NCBI GenBank assembly: GCA_016201405.1
Contig: JACQCZ010000007.1
Location: 132,307-179,803, forward strand
DNA from: Candidatus Acetothermia bacterium
GTDB lineage: Bacteria > Bipolaricaulota > Bipolaricaulia > RBG-16-55-9
Length of the DNA stretch: 47,497 nucleotides
Direction of reading: 5' to 3'
The notes under the pieces are model-generated. The model had not been told where the DNA came from. It ran no database searches and saw only the letters and a program-made list of their open reading frames with translations. Made by a program: the position numbers and the translations under genes. Positions 1 through 6,793 of this stretch are shown here, in pieces. Every line of letters starts with the position of its first letter. Position 1 is the first letter of the stretch.

Positions 1-408
1 GAGCTTGTCGCAAATCAAAATGTCATTCTTCTCAATGATCGCTGAGATAGATCCCAAATTGGTCTGGAAGCCCGTTGAGAAGACAAGTGCTGCTTCCCGC
101 TTCAAAAAATTGGCGAGGCGCTGCTCAAGCTCTTTGTGCAGATCCAGTGTCCCGTTCAGAAAACGAGAGCCACAGCTCGATGAGCCGTATTTTTTGATTG
201 CATCGATCCCGGCCTGTTTCACTTTTGGATGAGTTGTCAGCCCCAGATAATTGTTGGAGCCGAGCATGAGCATCTTCTGTCCTTCGATGACCACTTCGGT
301 ATCTTCAGCGGTGGAGACGGGCCGAAAGAAGGGGTAGAAGCCCGCTTCTTTTGCCTGTTTCACCTCTTGCATCTCGCTCGAAGTTCTACATTTCTCAAAA
401 ATGTCCAT
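1..408 (-). CDS. Serine palmitoyltransferase-like alpha-oxoamine synthase (3' end outside window)
   Basis: This gene starts at 408 on the minus strand and runs off the left edge; 136 N-terminal residues are visible. They look like the PLP-dependent alpha-oxoamine synthase family (serine palmitoyltransferase, 2-amino-3-ketobutyrate CoA ligase, BioF). Visible family motifs are GSNNYLGL at about 50-57, GSRFLNGTLDLH at 80-91 and FSTGFQTNLG at 110-119. The YPFF segment near residue 25, followed by a GTEV-like stretch, resembles bacterial serine palmitoyltransferases more than BioF. A strong Shine-Dalgarno (GGGAGG, 6-7 bases upstream) supports the ATG. The start overlaps the stop of the upstream SDR gene (TGATG), so the two are probably translationally coupled. 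If it is an SPT, it condenses serine with an acyl-CoA to 3-ketosphinganine. The PLP lysine lies outside the window, so substrate is uncertain. Confidence 0.85.
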   Translation of the reverse strand, partial: MDIFEKCRTSSEMQEVKQAKEAGFYPFFRPVSTAEDTEVVIEGQKMLMLGSNNYLGLTTHPKVKQAGIDAIKKYGSSSCGSRFLNGTLDLHKELEQRLANFLKREAALVFSTGFQTNLGSISAIIEKNDILICDKL

Positions 409-1436
409 CAAAATCCTCCCTGCCAGCTCTGTTGATGGCCAAGCCGCTTGCCCGTCCAGTCGTAATACCAGCTCAATGTGCGCTCAAGTCCATGCTCAAG
501 ACTGATTTTGGGTTCATATTCTAGCTCGTCACGAATCTTTTTGATCGAATAGTGATGCGGCCTATTCATCGTGCGAACCGCTAATGGGCTGATCAATGGC
601 TCTTCACTGGGATGTGCCAATCTGCTCCAGGCAACACTGAGAGCCGAAAAGGCCAGTGCCAGAGTATAAGGTACCCGGATCGTTTTCAATGGCTGCCCCA
701 AGACTCTGCTCAGCATGTCAATAATTTCGCGCAGAGTGCGTGTCGCGCCATCGGTGACGTTATAGGCTTGCCCTATGGCGTTTGCTCTTGTTCCGGCTAA
801 AAGAAGGGCATCCACAACATCATCCACATAGACTAGATCGAGCAATTGAGCTCCTCCGGAGACGAGCGGGAAGCGGCCCTTCATCAAGAGATCCATAATT
901 CTTGGAAGAAAGTTTAAATCACCGGGCCCATAGATGACACAAGGCCGCAAAATGACCACTTCGATCTTGCTCTTCACTTCAAGCTCTCGGACCGCTTTTT
1001 CCGCAAGAATCTTGGACTCTGAATAGTACCCATTGGCTCTGTACGATGCGCTCTCTTCAATCCCGATCTGTGATAAGCCGCCATAGACGGCGACAGAGCT
1101 GACAAAGACAAAACGCTTAACACTCGCTTGGATTGCGGCTTCTAAGAGATTTTTGGTCCCTTCTACATTGGTCTTGATGAGATGCTCTCGATTTCCCTGA
1201 TGGGGCAATGCCACTTGAGCCGCGCAGTGATAGACGACATCAAACTCTTCCATCGCGGCCTGAATGCTCTGGGGATCGCGCAAGTCGCCTTGGGCTAGTG
1301 TAACGCCCATGTTGGCCAGCGACTCGCCCTTGGCTCGATCTCGCACAAGAGCTTTTGTGATATCCCCCCGCTCGATGAGGCGCCCCGCAAGACGACTTCC
1401 TACCAGCCCGGTCGCGCCTGTGACCAGTGCTCTCAT
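408..1436 (-). CDS. Extended SDR, NAD-dependent epimerase/dehydratase family
   Basis: The product is a 342-residue extended short-chain dehydrogenase/reductase. It has an N-terminal Rossmann motif TGATGLVG (residues 6-13), an SSVAVYG segment near 113-119 and the catalytic YSESK (Tyr138, Lys142). The C-terminal third is more hydrophobic, as in 3-beta-hydroxysteroid dehydrogenase-like members. I chose the ATG at 1436 because it places the Rossmann strand at the N terminus; the frame stays open upstream to 1523 but that extension looks non-coding. It overlaps the start of the SPT-like gene by one base. Atypical SDRs beside SPT act as ketosphinganine reductases in bacterial ceramide synthesis, so that role is an inference from context. 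An SDR-type threonine dehydrogenase paired with KBL is the main alternative. Confidence 0.85.
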   Translation of the reverse strand: MRALVTGATGLVGSRLAGRLIERGDITKALVRDRAKGESLANMGVTLAQGDLRDPQSIQAAMEEFDVVYHCAAQVALPHQGNREHLIKTNVEGTKNLLEAAIQASVKRFVFVSSVAVYGGLSQIGIEESASYRANGYYSESKILAEKAVRELEVKSKIEVVILRPCVIYGPGDLNFLPRIMDLLMKGRFPLVSGGAQLLDLVYVDDVVDALLLAGTRANAIGQAYNVTDGATRTLREIIDMLSRVLGQPLKTIRVPYTLALAFSALSVAWSRLAHPSEEPLISPLAVRTMNRPHHYSIKKIRDELEYEPKISLEHGLERTLSWYYDWTGKRLGHQQSWQGGF

Positions 1437-1478
1437 AGCGACCAGTTTTACATGTCGCTCTAAGGGATTGCAAATCAG

Positions 1479-1484
1479 TATAAT
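1479..1484 (+). promoter_or_regulatory. Consensus -10 box, possible leaderless start
   Basis: A perfect TATAAT ends 7 bases before the ATG at 1492. Transcription would then start at or next to the start codon. No Shine-Dalgarno precedes the ATG, and no clear -35 is seen 16-18 bases upstream. Confidence 0.55.
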
Positions 1485-1491
1485 CGAATGG

Positions 1492-2310
1492 ATGGGACAA
1501 AAGTCGCAGATACTGAAGCTCACCGATGAAGTGGAAGCGCTCGATTTGGCACTCTATCTGCCGGATGAGCGCACACTTGTTTTGGCCGATGTCCATGTGG
1601 GCTATGAGGCGGCACTGTTGCGAGAGGGTACTCTGCTGCCCAAGCGCCATCTGCAAGCTCTCTCAGACAGGCTGAATCGAATCCTGGAGAAACTGGAAGT
1701 CTCGGCAGAGAATCCGCTCAATCGGGTGATCGTCAACGGCGATCTGAGCCATCAGTTTGGCTTTTTGACCTATCAAGAATCACTCGACTCGTTTCATCTG
1801 CTAAATAGACTCGATGCGCTTTGCAACGAGATCATTTTGCTCAAGGGCAATCACGATGGGAACCTGATGCCGCTCACCGAGAGTGGCAAACGGGTGCTGC
1901 TTTATGATTCGTATCAGCTTGATTCTGTGCTCTTTATGCACGGAAACAGAGAGATGGAAGAGATTCCTGAATCAATAAAAACCATTGTCATCGGACATGA
2001 GCACCCAGCCATAGGGCTGCGGGACCGCGTCACGGGGCGTGTGGAGCTTTACAAGTGCTTTCTTGTAGGAGAGTATCGTGGTGTGAAGTTGATTGTGCAG
2101 CCTTCGTTCAATCCACTAGCGCATGGGAGTGACCTCACTCGTGAGAGCTGTCTCTCTCCACTCTTAGATGAAAGACAAATTTTGAGCTTTGAAGTCTATC
2201 CAGTCTCAGACGACGGCATTGTCATTCGCTTTGGGTTATTGGGTGACTTGATCCAGTCTGAAGAGGAGTTGGGGGCGCGCATTGGCCAGCATCCAGATCC
2301 GAAGTATTGA
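1492..2310 (+). CDS. ICC-like metallophosphoesterase (COG1407/PdeM type)
   Basis: The 272-residue protein is a calcineurin-fold phosphoesterase. The metal-binding motifs occur in order: DVH at 33-35, NGD at 82-84, GNHD at 119-122 and GHEHP at 168-172. The layout, with LADVHVGYE near the N terminus, fits the ICC-like predicted phosphoesterase group that includes the ligase-associated endonuclease PdeM. No DNA ligase or helicase partner is nearby, so the substrate is unknown. The start at 1492 was chosen because the longer open frame upstream is antisense to the SDR gene, and a TATAAT lies just upstream. The 3' end overlaps folB by 29 bases, so it probably shares a transcript with folB, folK and the RNase gene. 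Confidence 0.85.
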   Translation: MGQKSQILKLTDEVEALDLALYLPDERTLVLADVHVGYEAALLREGTLLPKRHLQALSDRLNRILEKLEVSAENPLNRVIVNGDLSHQFGFLTYQESLDSFHLLNRLDALCNEIILLKGNHDGNLMPLTESGKRVLLYDSYQLDSVLFMHGNREMEEIPESIKTIVIGHEHPAIGLRDRVTGRVELYKCFLVGEYRGVKLIVQPSFNPLAHGSDLTRESCLSPLLDERQILSFEVYPVSDDGIVIRFGLLGDLIQSEEELGARIGQHPDPKY

Positions 2311-2656
2311 AGTCTATGGTCATCACGGGGTCTTTGAGCAAGAGCGCCAGCAAGGGCAATTTTTCAAAATTGACTTGAAACTGAAGCTGAGAGAGATGCC
2401 AAAGAGAGATGAATTGAGCGAGACAGTCGATTATGCCGAAGTGATTGAAGAGGTGAGAATACTGAGCGAGAAGAAGTCATATAATTTATTAGAGTGCTTT
2501 GCTCAGGCGATTGGCAAGCAATTATTAGAGAAATTTGATAGATTAGAGATGGTTGATGTACGAGTCCGAAAACGGCTTCGAGGTGCTGGTGCGGACTTGG
2601 ATTGGGTAGCTGTGCGAGTAGAGGTTTTGCGAGAAAAGGATATGCGGCGTGAATGA
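2282..2656 (+). CDS. folB: Dihydroneopterin aldolase
   Basis: This 124-residue protein matches FolB in length and pattern. It starts with IQIRSIEVYGHHGVFEQE, the pterin-binding start of the family, and has the ETVDYAEV segment near residue 47. FolB converts 7,8-dihydroneopterin to 6-hydroxymethyl-dihydropterin in folate synthesis. The start is a TTG at 2282, inside the phosphoesterase gene; it is the only in-frame start that gives the full N-terminal strand. A purine-rich GAGGAG lies 13 bases upstream, a loose Shine-Dalgarno. It overlaps folK by 8 bases, and folP lies at the far end of the window. Confidence 0.9.
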   Translation: MASIQIRSIEVYGHHGVFEQERQQGQFFKIDLKLKLREMPKRDELSETVDYAEVIEEVRILSEKKSYNLLECFAQAIGKQLLEKFDRLEMVDVRVRKRLRGAGADLDWVAVRVEVLREKDMRRE

Positions 2657-3212
2657 AAGGGTTTTTCTAGGGCTTGGCTCCAATCGTGGGGACCGCCAGA
2701 CCCAAATTGAATGTGCCATTCAGGCCATCTCGCAGTTGCCCAGTACCACTCTAGCTGCCTCTGCTTCACTCTATGAGTCGGAGCCTGTTGGAGTGGAAGA
2801 GCAGCCTCGTTTTTTGAATACAGCACTTGAGATTCAAACTGAGATAGATCCAAAGGGATTGTTAGCAAGTTTAAAGGGGATTGAAGAGGAGTTGGGTCGC
2901 CAGCAGGGTGCCCGTTGGGGTCCCAGAGAGATTGATCTCGATATTCTGCTTTACGGAGATCGAATCATCCAGGATGCCCAATTGGAGATTCCCCACCCGG
3001 AGATGCACCACAGGCGCTTTGTCTTGGTTCCGCTGGCCGAGATCGCTCCTGAGCTTCATCACCCCCGGTTGAATCAAACGATTCGGCATCTGCTCCAATC
3101 TCTTGAGGATGAGAGAGGAGTATGGCTATTTCCAAACGATCCAAGCCATCGAAGCAGCAGCGAGAGCCTGTTGTCGAAAAAGAGATTCTGGTCGATGCGC
3201 GCACCGATGTAA
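2649..3212 (+). CDS. folK: 2-amino-4-hydroxy-6-hydroxymethyldihydropteridine pyrophosphokinase
   Basis: FolK pyrophosphorylates hydroxymethyl-dihydropterin with ATP, the step after FolB. The protein has the family motifs GLGSNRGDR (8-16) and RWGPREIDLDIL (89-100), where the two aspartates bind magnesium, plus the IPHPEMHHRRFVLVPL segment at 114-129. The start is GTG at 2649 with AAAGGA about 8 bases upstream. At 187 residues it is longer than the usual 160-175. Residues 158-187 are encoded in a 91-base overlap with the next gene and look low in conservation. The core is complete, so activity is expected. Confidence 0.92.
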   Translation: MNERVFLGLGSNRGDRQTQIECAIQAISQLPSTTLAASASLYESEPVGVEEQPRFLNTALEIQTEIDPKGLLASLKGIEEELGRQQGARWGPREIDLDILLYGDRIIQDAQLEIPHPEMHHRRFVLVPLAEIAPELHHPRLNQTIRHLLQSLEDERGVWLFPNDPSHRSSSESLLSKKRFWSMRAPM

Positions 3213-4399
3213 AGCGAGTCGCCCTTTTAGAGAACGGGCGGCTGATGGAGATCTATTATGATGATCCTAAGCACGCCCGCCTCGTCGGAAACATCTACAA
3301 AGGGATTGTCAGCGACGTTCTGAGCGGCATCAGTGCTGGCTTTGTCAACGTCGGCGAAGATGAGAACCTCTTTCTGCCCACCAAAGAATTGAGCGCCGGC
3401 TTTCTCAAAGACAAGAATCTGAGACGCGCTGACAACATTCCCATTGGTAAGGTATTAAAAGCGGGTCAGCAGCTCATCATTCAAGTCAAACGCGAGGGGA
3501 TTGGGGAGAAGAACCCGCAAGGGACTACCCGCATCAGTCTGGCCGGGCGCTATTGGGTCTTTTTGCCACAGGATGAGCGGCTTGGCGTCTCTCGCCGCAT
3601 TGAAGAGTTCAAAGAGTCAAGACGTCTCAAGGAGATTGGCCGTGAGCTGAAGCGCGACGGCGAGGGACTGATTGCACGCACGGCAGCCCAAAGTGCCAGC
3701 CAAGAAGATTTGGAGCGCGACTTCAAATTTCTCTTAGGAACCTGGAAGGGCATCCTCGACAAAGCCTCGAAGGCCACCGCTCCCAAGCTGATCTATCAAG
3801 GCCAAGGTGTTGTAAAGAGTATCGCCAGAGACCGCCTGATGCGCGATGTCACGAAGGTGATCGTTGACTCCAAAAAGGCCTTTGACGAGCTGATAGAGTT
3901 CCTCAAATACCTGCACATGGAAGAGTACGTCAAGCACGTTGAGCTCTATAAGGGCAAAAAGCCGCTCTTTGAAGTTCGAGGTGTTGAAGAAGAGATCCGG
4001 CTTTCGATGGAGCCCAAGATCTACTTGCCAGGTGGCGGCTCGATCATCATTGCCGAGATGGAAGCGCTCACGGCCATTGATGTCAACACGGGCAGTGATA
4101 CGCGCCATCGCAACCAAGAGCTGGCCATTTTGAACACAAACCTAGAGGCTGCCGTCGAGATTCCGAGACAACTGCGTCTTCGTAAGATCAGCGGCATCAT
4201 TGTGGTTGACTTCATTGATATGAAAGAGATAGCAAACGAAGACAAGCTGGTCGAGTGCATCAAGTTTGAATTGAAGAAAGACCGAGTCCCTTCTGATTTT
4301 ATTGACATCACGGCGCTAGGTCTGATTGAGATCACTCGCAAGCGCGAGGGCGAGAGCCTGCAAGATATGCTGAGCGAGGATAACGAGGATGAAGATTAG
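3122..4399 (+). CDS. rng: Ribonuclease E/G family protein, short form lacking the Zn-link
   Basis: The 425-residue protein is an RNase E/G endonuclease, which cuts single-stranded RNA at 5'-monophosphate-preferred sites. An S1 domain spans about 55-130 (GNIYKGIVSDVLSGISAGF). The DNase I-like catalytic region holds Asp320 (AIDVNTGSDT) and Asp363 (VVDFIDM); their 43-residue spacing equals that of E. coli RNase E D303/D346. The protein ends soon after EITRKREGESL with an acidic tail, so the CxxC Zn-link and the small domain found in RNase E and G are absent. The ATG at 3122 lies inside folK; GGAG is only one base from it, so initiation may depend on coupling. No better in-frame start exists before the conserved core. 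Confidence 0.9.
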   Translation: MAISKRSKPSKQQREPVVEKEILVDARTDVKRVALLENGRLMEIYYDDPKHARLVGNIYKGIVSDVLSGISAGFVNVGEDENLFLPTKELSAGFLKDKNLRRADNIPIGKVLKAGQQLIIQVKREGIGEKNPQGTTRISLAGRYWVFLPQDERLGVSRRIEEFKESRRLKEIGRELKRDGEGLIARTAAQSASQEDLERDFKFLLGTWKGILDKASKATAPKLIYQGQGVVKSIARDRLMRDVTKVIVDSKKAFDELIEFLKYLHMEEYVKHVELYKGKKPLFEVRGVEEEIRLSMEPKIYLPGGGSIIIAEMEALTAIDVNTGSDTRHRNQELAILNTNLEAAVEIPRQLRLRKISGIIVVDFIDMKEIANEDKLVECIKFELKKDRVPSDFIDITALGLIEITRKREGESLQDMLSEDNEDED

Positions 4400-4417
4400 G
4401 CTTTCATTTCAACAGAC

Positions 4418-4597
4418 TCAATTTATTTCAGGGATTGGTAGAGTGCGGTCATCTAAAATTAGTTCAATTGCTTGTGCGAGATTTTCCTTAGCTTCAGCTA
4501 CGCTCTTCCCTTGCCCGTTGGCTCGAGGAATCTCCGGGCAATAGGCAATGAACCAATCCCCATCGTGCTCGATCACAGCTGTAAATTCGTGTTTCAT
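4418..4597 (-). CDS. HicB-like antitoxin-type protein (orphan)
   Basis: A 59-residue reading frame on the minus strand resembles the HicB/UPF0150 fold: FTAVIEHDGDWFIAYCPEIP, then ANGQGKSVAEAKENLAQAIE. This is the standard beta-beta-beta-alpha start of HicB antitoxins. No HicA toxin (small dsRNA-binding-like protein) is encoded on either side, since the next 60 bases upstream lead into a palindromic repeat. The protein also lacks the C-terminal DNA-binding domain of full HicB. It converges with the RNase gene with an 18-base gap. No clear Shine-Dalgarno precedes the ATG; a TACTAT lies 9 bases before it. It could be a stand-alone HicB-like protein or a relic. Confidence 0.75.
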   Translation of the reverse strand: MKHEFTAVIEHDGDWFIAYCPEIPRANGQGKSVAEAKENLAQAIELILDDRTLPIPEIN

Positions 4598-4657
4598 AAC
4601 AACGACATAGTAATGAGATTGACTTGTTATGTCTACAGGAAGCTACTTGTGAAATCT

Positions 4658-4737
4658 CTGGATTCCGGCTCGCGCTTCGCTTGGCCGGAATGACAATCAA
4701 TTTAATGTTCGTCATTCCCGTGAAAACGGGAATCCAG
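4658..4737. repeat. Palindromic intergenic repeat, copy 1 (two facing units)
   Basis: The segment contains CTGGATTCCGGC...GCCGGAATGAC, then a second unit GTCATTCCCG...CGGGAATCCAG in the opposite orientation. Each unit forms a hairpin, and the two units together form a larger imperfect inverted repeat. The same end motifs (CTGGAT, GGAATGACAATCAA) recur at 43948-44068, so this is a dispersed repeat family. Confidence 0.75.
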
Positions 4738-4788
4738 GAATTTACAACGTCCTAAGTTCCAGATCACACTTCACTTTGCACTCTTTGA

Positions 4789-5151
4789 TCAACTGGAGTG
4801 CAACCCGATGCGATTTCCCTCGCTATCCAAAACAATCGCTCGCCATCCATACGGGCCAATCTGGTGTTTCTCTTTGAGCACCTTCCCGCCGTTCTTTGGA
4901 ACGGCAGCGACTGCCTCATCCAGACGCCCTTCACAGTTGAAGTAGACCAAAATGCCATGATCCCCTGGGTGATCCTCTTCAGAAACATAGATGCAGCCAC
5001 CCAATTCAGCCCCTTCGTGCGGAAACACCCCGATGGACATGCCCGGATACTCTTCTTTCTTGACCTTTTGACCCAGGATCGCTGAATAGAACTTGATGGC
5101 GCGGTCAAGGTTTATAGCTGGAAGATCGAACCAGACAAGTTGATTAGCCAT
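4789..5151 (-). CDS. VOC family protein (glyoxalase/bleomycin-resistance fold)
   Basis: The 120-residue protein has the vicinal oxygen chelate pattern. It opens with VWFDLPAINLDRAIKFYSAILG and ends with the second half-module (GPYGWRAIVLDSEGNRIGLHS). Such proteins are small metalloenzymes or ligand-binding proteins; the substrate cannot be told from sequence. Metal ligands are not clearly marked, and the first strand lacks the usual His, so it may be non-enzymatic. The ATG at 5151 has an excellent Shine-Dalgarno (GAGGAGGT, 6 bases). It stands alone between the repeat and the tRNA gene. Confidence 0.85.
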   Translation of the reverse strand: MANQLVWFDLPAINLDRAIKFYSAILGQKVKKEEYPGMSIGVFPHEGAELGGCIYVSEEDHPGDHGILVYFNCEGRLDEAVAAVPKNGGKVLKEKHQIGPYGWRAIVLDSEGNRIGLHSS

Positions 5152-5196
5152 GCAGACCTCCTCGGTGATTTGGCAGACCAGAATCTAGCAGCCCAG

Positions 5197-5202
5197 ATTG
5201 TA
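5197..5202 (-). promoter_or_regulatory. Extended -10 promoter for the VOC gene
   Basis: On the minus strand TGATACAAT gives an extended -10 (TGnTACAAT) about 45 bases upstream of the VOC start. A good -35 is not needed for this promoter class and none is evident. Confidence 0.45.
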
Positions 5203-5235
5203 TCAAAAACTCGCAGGGATGGGAATAGAAGAGTC

Positions 5236-5264
5236 TTGAAGGCATGGGATGGGTAGGGTACACT
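5236..5264 (+). promoter_or_regulatory. Sigma70-type promoter of tRNA-Val
   Basis: TTGAAG (5236-5241) and TACACT (5259-5264) are separated by exactly 17 bases. The -10 lies 13 bases before the mature tRNA 5' end, consistent with a short 5' leader. Confidence 0.65.
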
Positions 5265-5277
5265 TAAAAACCAATTT

Positions 5278-5353
5278 GGGCGTATAGCTCAGTGGCGAGA
5301 GCGCTCGCCTCACACGCGAGAGGTCTCAGGTTCAAATCCTGATACGCCCACCA
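5278..5353 (+). tRNA. tRNA-Val (anticodon CAC)
   Basis: The 76-base gene folds as a standard cloverleaf. The acceptor stem GGGCGTA pairs with TACGCCC, the D-arm is GCTC/GAGC, the anticodon stem CTCGC/GCGAG encloses the loop CTCACAC, and the T-arm carries GGTTCAAATCC. The anticodon CAC reads the valine codon GUG. The 3' CCA is encoded. It is followed closely by the AT-richer DUF4268 gene, but no copy of the tRNA 3' end is seen beyond that gene. Confidence 0.95.
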
Positions 5354-5377
5354 GGGAGCATTTGAGATGAATAAACA

Positions 5378-6310
5378 ATGATGATTGGAAAGTTGAAAAG
5401 AGTTTCGTTACGAGAAGTGTGGAAACATGAAGCAAGTGATTTTACAGGCTGGTTACAAAAAAACTTAGATTTATTAAATGAGCTTTTGGACTTTTCGCTG
5501 GCAAATGCAGAACGAGAAAAGGCTGCAGGTGCGTTTAAGGTTGATCTTCTGGCTCAGGACGAAGACAGAGGCTTAGTAATTATTGAAAATCAATTGGAGA
5601 AGAGTGATCACGATCATCTTGGGAAGCTTGTTACATATACAGCTGCCTTCGGTGCAAAGAAAGCAATATGGTTTGTCGCTGATCCGAGACCTGAACATAT
5701 ACAAGCGATTGCCTGGTTAAATGAAACATCTTCCTCAAAGTTTTATCTAGTCAAGGTTGAAGCTGTTCAAATTGATAAACCAAGATGTGCTCCGTTATTG
5801 ACGCTGATAGTTGGACCAAGTGAAGAAGGACGTAAAGTTGGCGAAACTAAGAAGGAGCTTGCAGAGCGCAACGATATTCTTTTGAGATTTTGGAAAAACC
5901 TCTTAGAAAAAGCCAAAGGTTATGTAAAGCTACATTCAAATATCACTCCAAGTCAGGCTAACTGGATTGGGACGAGTGCTGGAAAACGAGGGCTAAATTT
6001 TAATTATGTAGTCCGTCAGCATGAATCAAGTGTTGAGTTGTATATCGATAGGGGTAAAGATGAAGAAGCAAAAACAAAACACATTTTTGATAAGTTATAC
6101 AACAATAAGGTCGAAATCGAGTCATTATTCAAAGATCAGTTAGAATGGCAAAGGCTTGAAGAAAAGCGTGCATGCCGCATACGAAAGACAATCAAATCTG
6201 GTGGTTGGAAAGATGAATCAAAATGGCCTCAGATCCATAAAAATTTAATTGATTTAATGATGAGTCTTGAAAAGTCATTGGAACCTTACGTTGCAAAGCT
6301 CAAAATCTAA
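5378..6310 (+). CDS. DUF4268 protein with PD-(D/E)xK-like nuclease domain
   Basis: The 310-residue protein has two parts. Residues about 25-115 resemble a restriction-endonuclease-like core: VDLLAQDEDRGLVIIENQ gives an Asp followed by a Glu-x-Gln, and then a helix-strand pattern (HLGKLVTYTAAFGAKKAIWF). Residues about 170-305 match DUF4268, with NWIGTSAGKRGLNFNYVV, ELYIDRG and LEWQRLEEKRACRI. Such proteins are often found with restriction or defence genes, but the function is unproven. It is AT-richer than its neighbours and lies 25 bases after tRNA-Val, which suggests acquisition. The first ATG of the ATGATG pair was taken as start; the ribosome-binding site is weak, so it may be co-transcribed with the tRNA. 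Confidence 0.85.
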   Translation: MMIGKLKRVSLREVWKHEASDFTGWLQKNLDLLNELLDFSLANAEREKAAGAFKVDLLAQDEDRGLVIIENQLEKSDHDHLGKLVTYTAAFGAKKAIWFVADPRPEHIQAIAWLNETSSSKFYLVKVEAVQIDKPRCAPLLTLIVGPSEEGRKVGETKKELAERNDILLRFWKNLLEKAKGYVKLHSNITPSQANWIGTSAGKRGLNFNYVVRQHESSVELYIDRGKDEEAKTKHIFDKLYNNKVEIESLFKDQLEWQRLEEKRACRIRKTIKSGGWKDESKWPQIHKNLIDLMMSLEKSLEPYVAKLKI

Positions 6311-6381
6311 GGTACGCGAAGTTGATATCTATTAATTTAGAGAACGAGCGGACTTAACGAACATTGAATTATCACTATCTA

Positions 6382-6744
6382 ATGATGACTCTCCCAACTC
6401 TCCCCACAAACAGCAAACGCGGCAAACTGAGCTGGACTGGCGATTCCAAGATCAAGATTGAATGGGAAGATGGCCACGCCAGCCTCTACACATTGACCTA
6501 TCTGAGAAGAGCCTGCCCCTGCGCCCGCTGCAAACAATGGCCCAAGAAAGAGGCCGATGGCTTTCCGGCCCTGCCCGAGGCACAAGCCCGAAATATTCAG
6601 GCCAATGCCGTTCATCCTGTTGGACGCTATGCCATTCAGTTTATGTGGAGCGATGGCCACATGACGGGCTACTACCCCTATGAATATCTGAGAAAGATCT
6701 GTCCCTGTCCTGAATGCACCACAAAGAGAATCCCCCTGGCCTAG
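6382..6744 (+). CDS. DUF971 domain protein with two CPCxxC motifs
   Basis: The 120-residue protein shows the DUF971 (GBBH N-like) pattern. The first half has the IEWEDGHASLY and LRRACPCARC segments and the second half has MWSDGHMTGYYPYEYLR followed by CPCPEC. The halves look like an internal duplication. The cysteines could bind zinc or an Fe-S cluster. The family is linked to gamma-butyrobetaine hydroxylase N-domains and to Fe-S-related proteins such as ApbC/Mrp fusions, but its role is unknown. The ATG at 6382 (or the next one at 6385) was chosen over the upstream TTG at 6364. No Shine-Dalgarno is seen. The stop codon lies in the loop of the hairpin at 6726-6759. Confidence 0.8.
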   Translation: MMTLPTLPTNSKRGKLSWTGDSKIKIEWEDGHASLYTLTYLRRACPCARCKQWPKKEADGFPALPEAQARNIQANAVHPVGRYAIQFMWSDGHMTGYYPYEYLRKICPCPECTTKRIPLA

Positions 6745-6759
6745 ACCAGAGGGATTCTC
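6726..6759. terminator. Hairpin between convergent genes (possible bidirectional terminator)
   Basis: Arms GAGAATCCCCCTGG (6726-6739) and CCAGAGGGATTCTC (6746-6759) pair over 14 positions with one mismatch, with a six-base loop containing the DUF971 stop. It sits between convergent genes. No T-run follows on either strand, so intrinsic termination is plausible but not certain. Confidence 0.5.
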
Positions 6760-6793
6760 AAACGGAATAGAAAATGGGTCTGTTTGACTACTC

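Noticed and set aside
4472..4693. Open frame on the plus strand through the HicB-like region
   Set aside because: It is antisense to the better supported HicB-like gene and runs into the palindromic repeat.
5354..6381. tRNA-Val downstream island with attachment repeat
   Set aside because: No repeat of the tRNA 3' end was found after the DUF4268 gene, so no att sites can be called.
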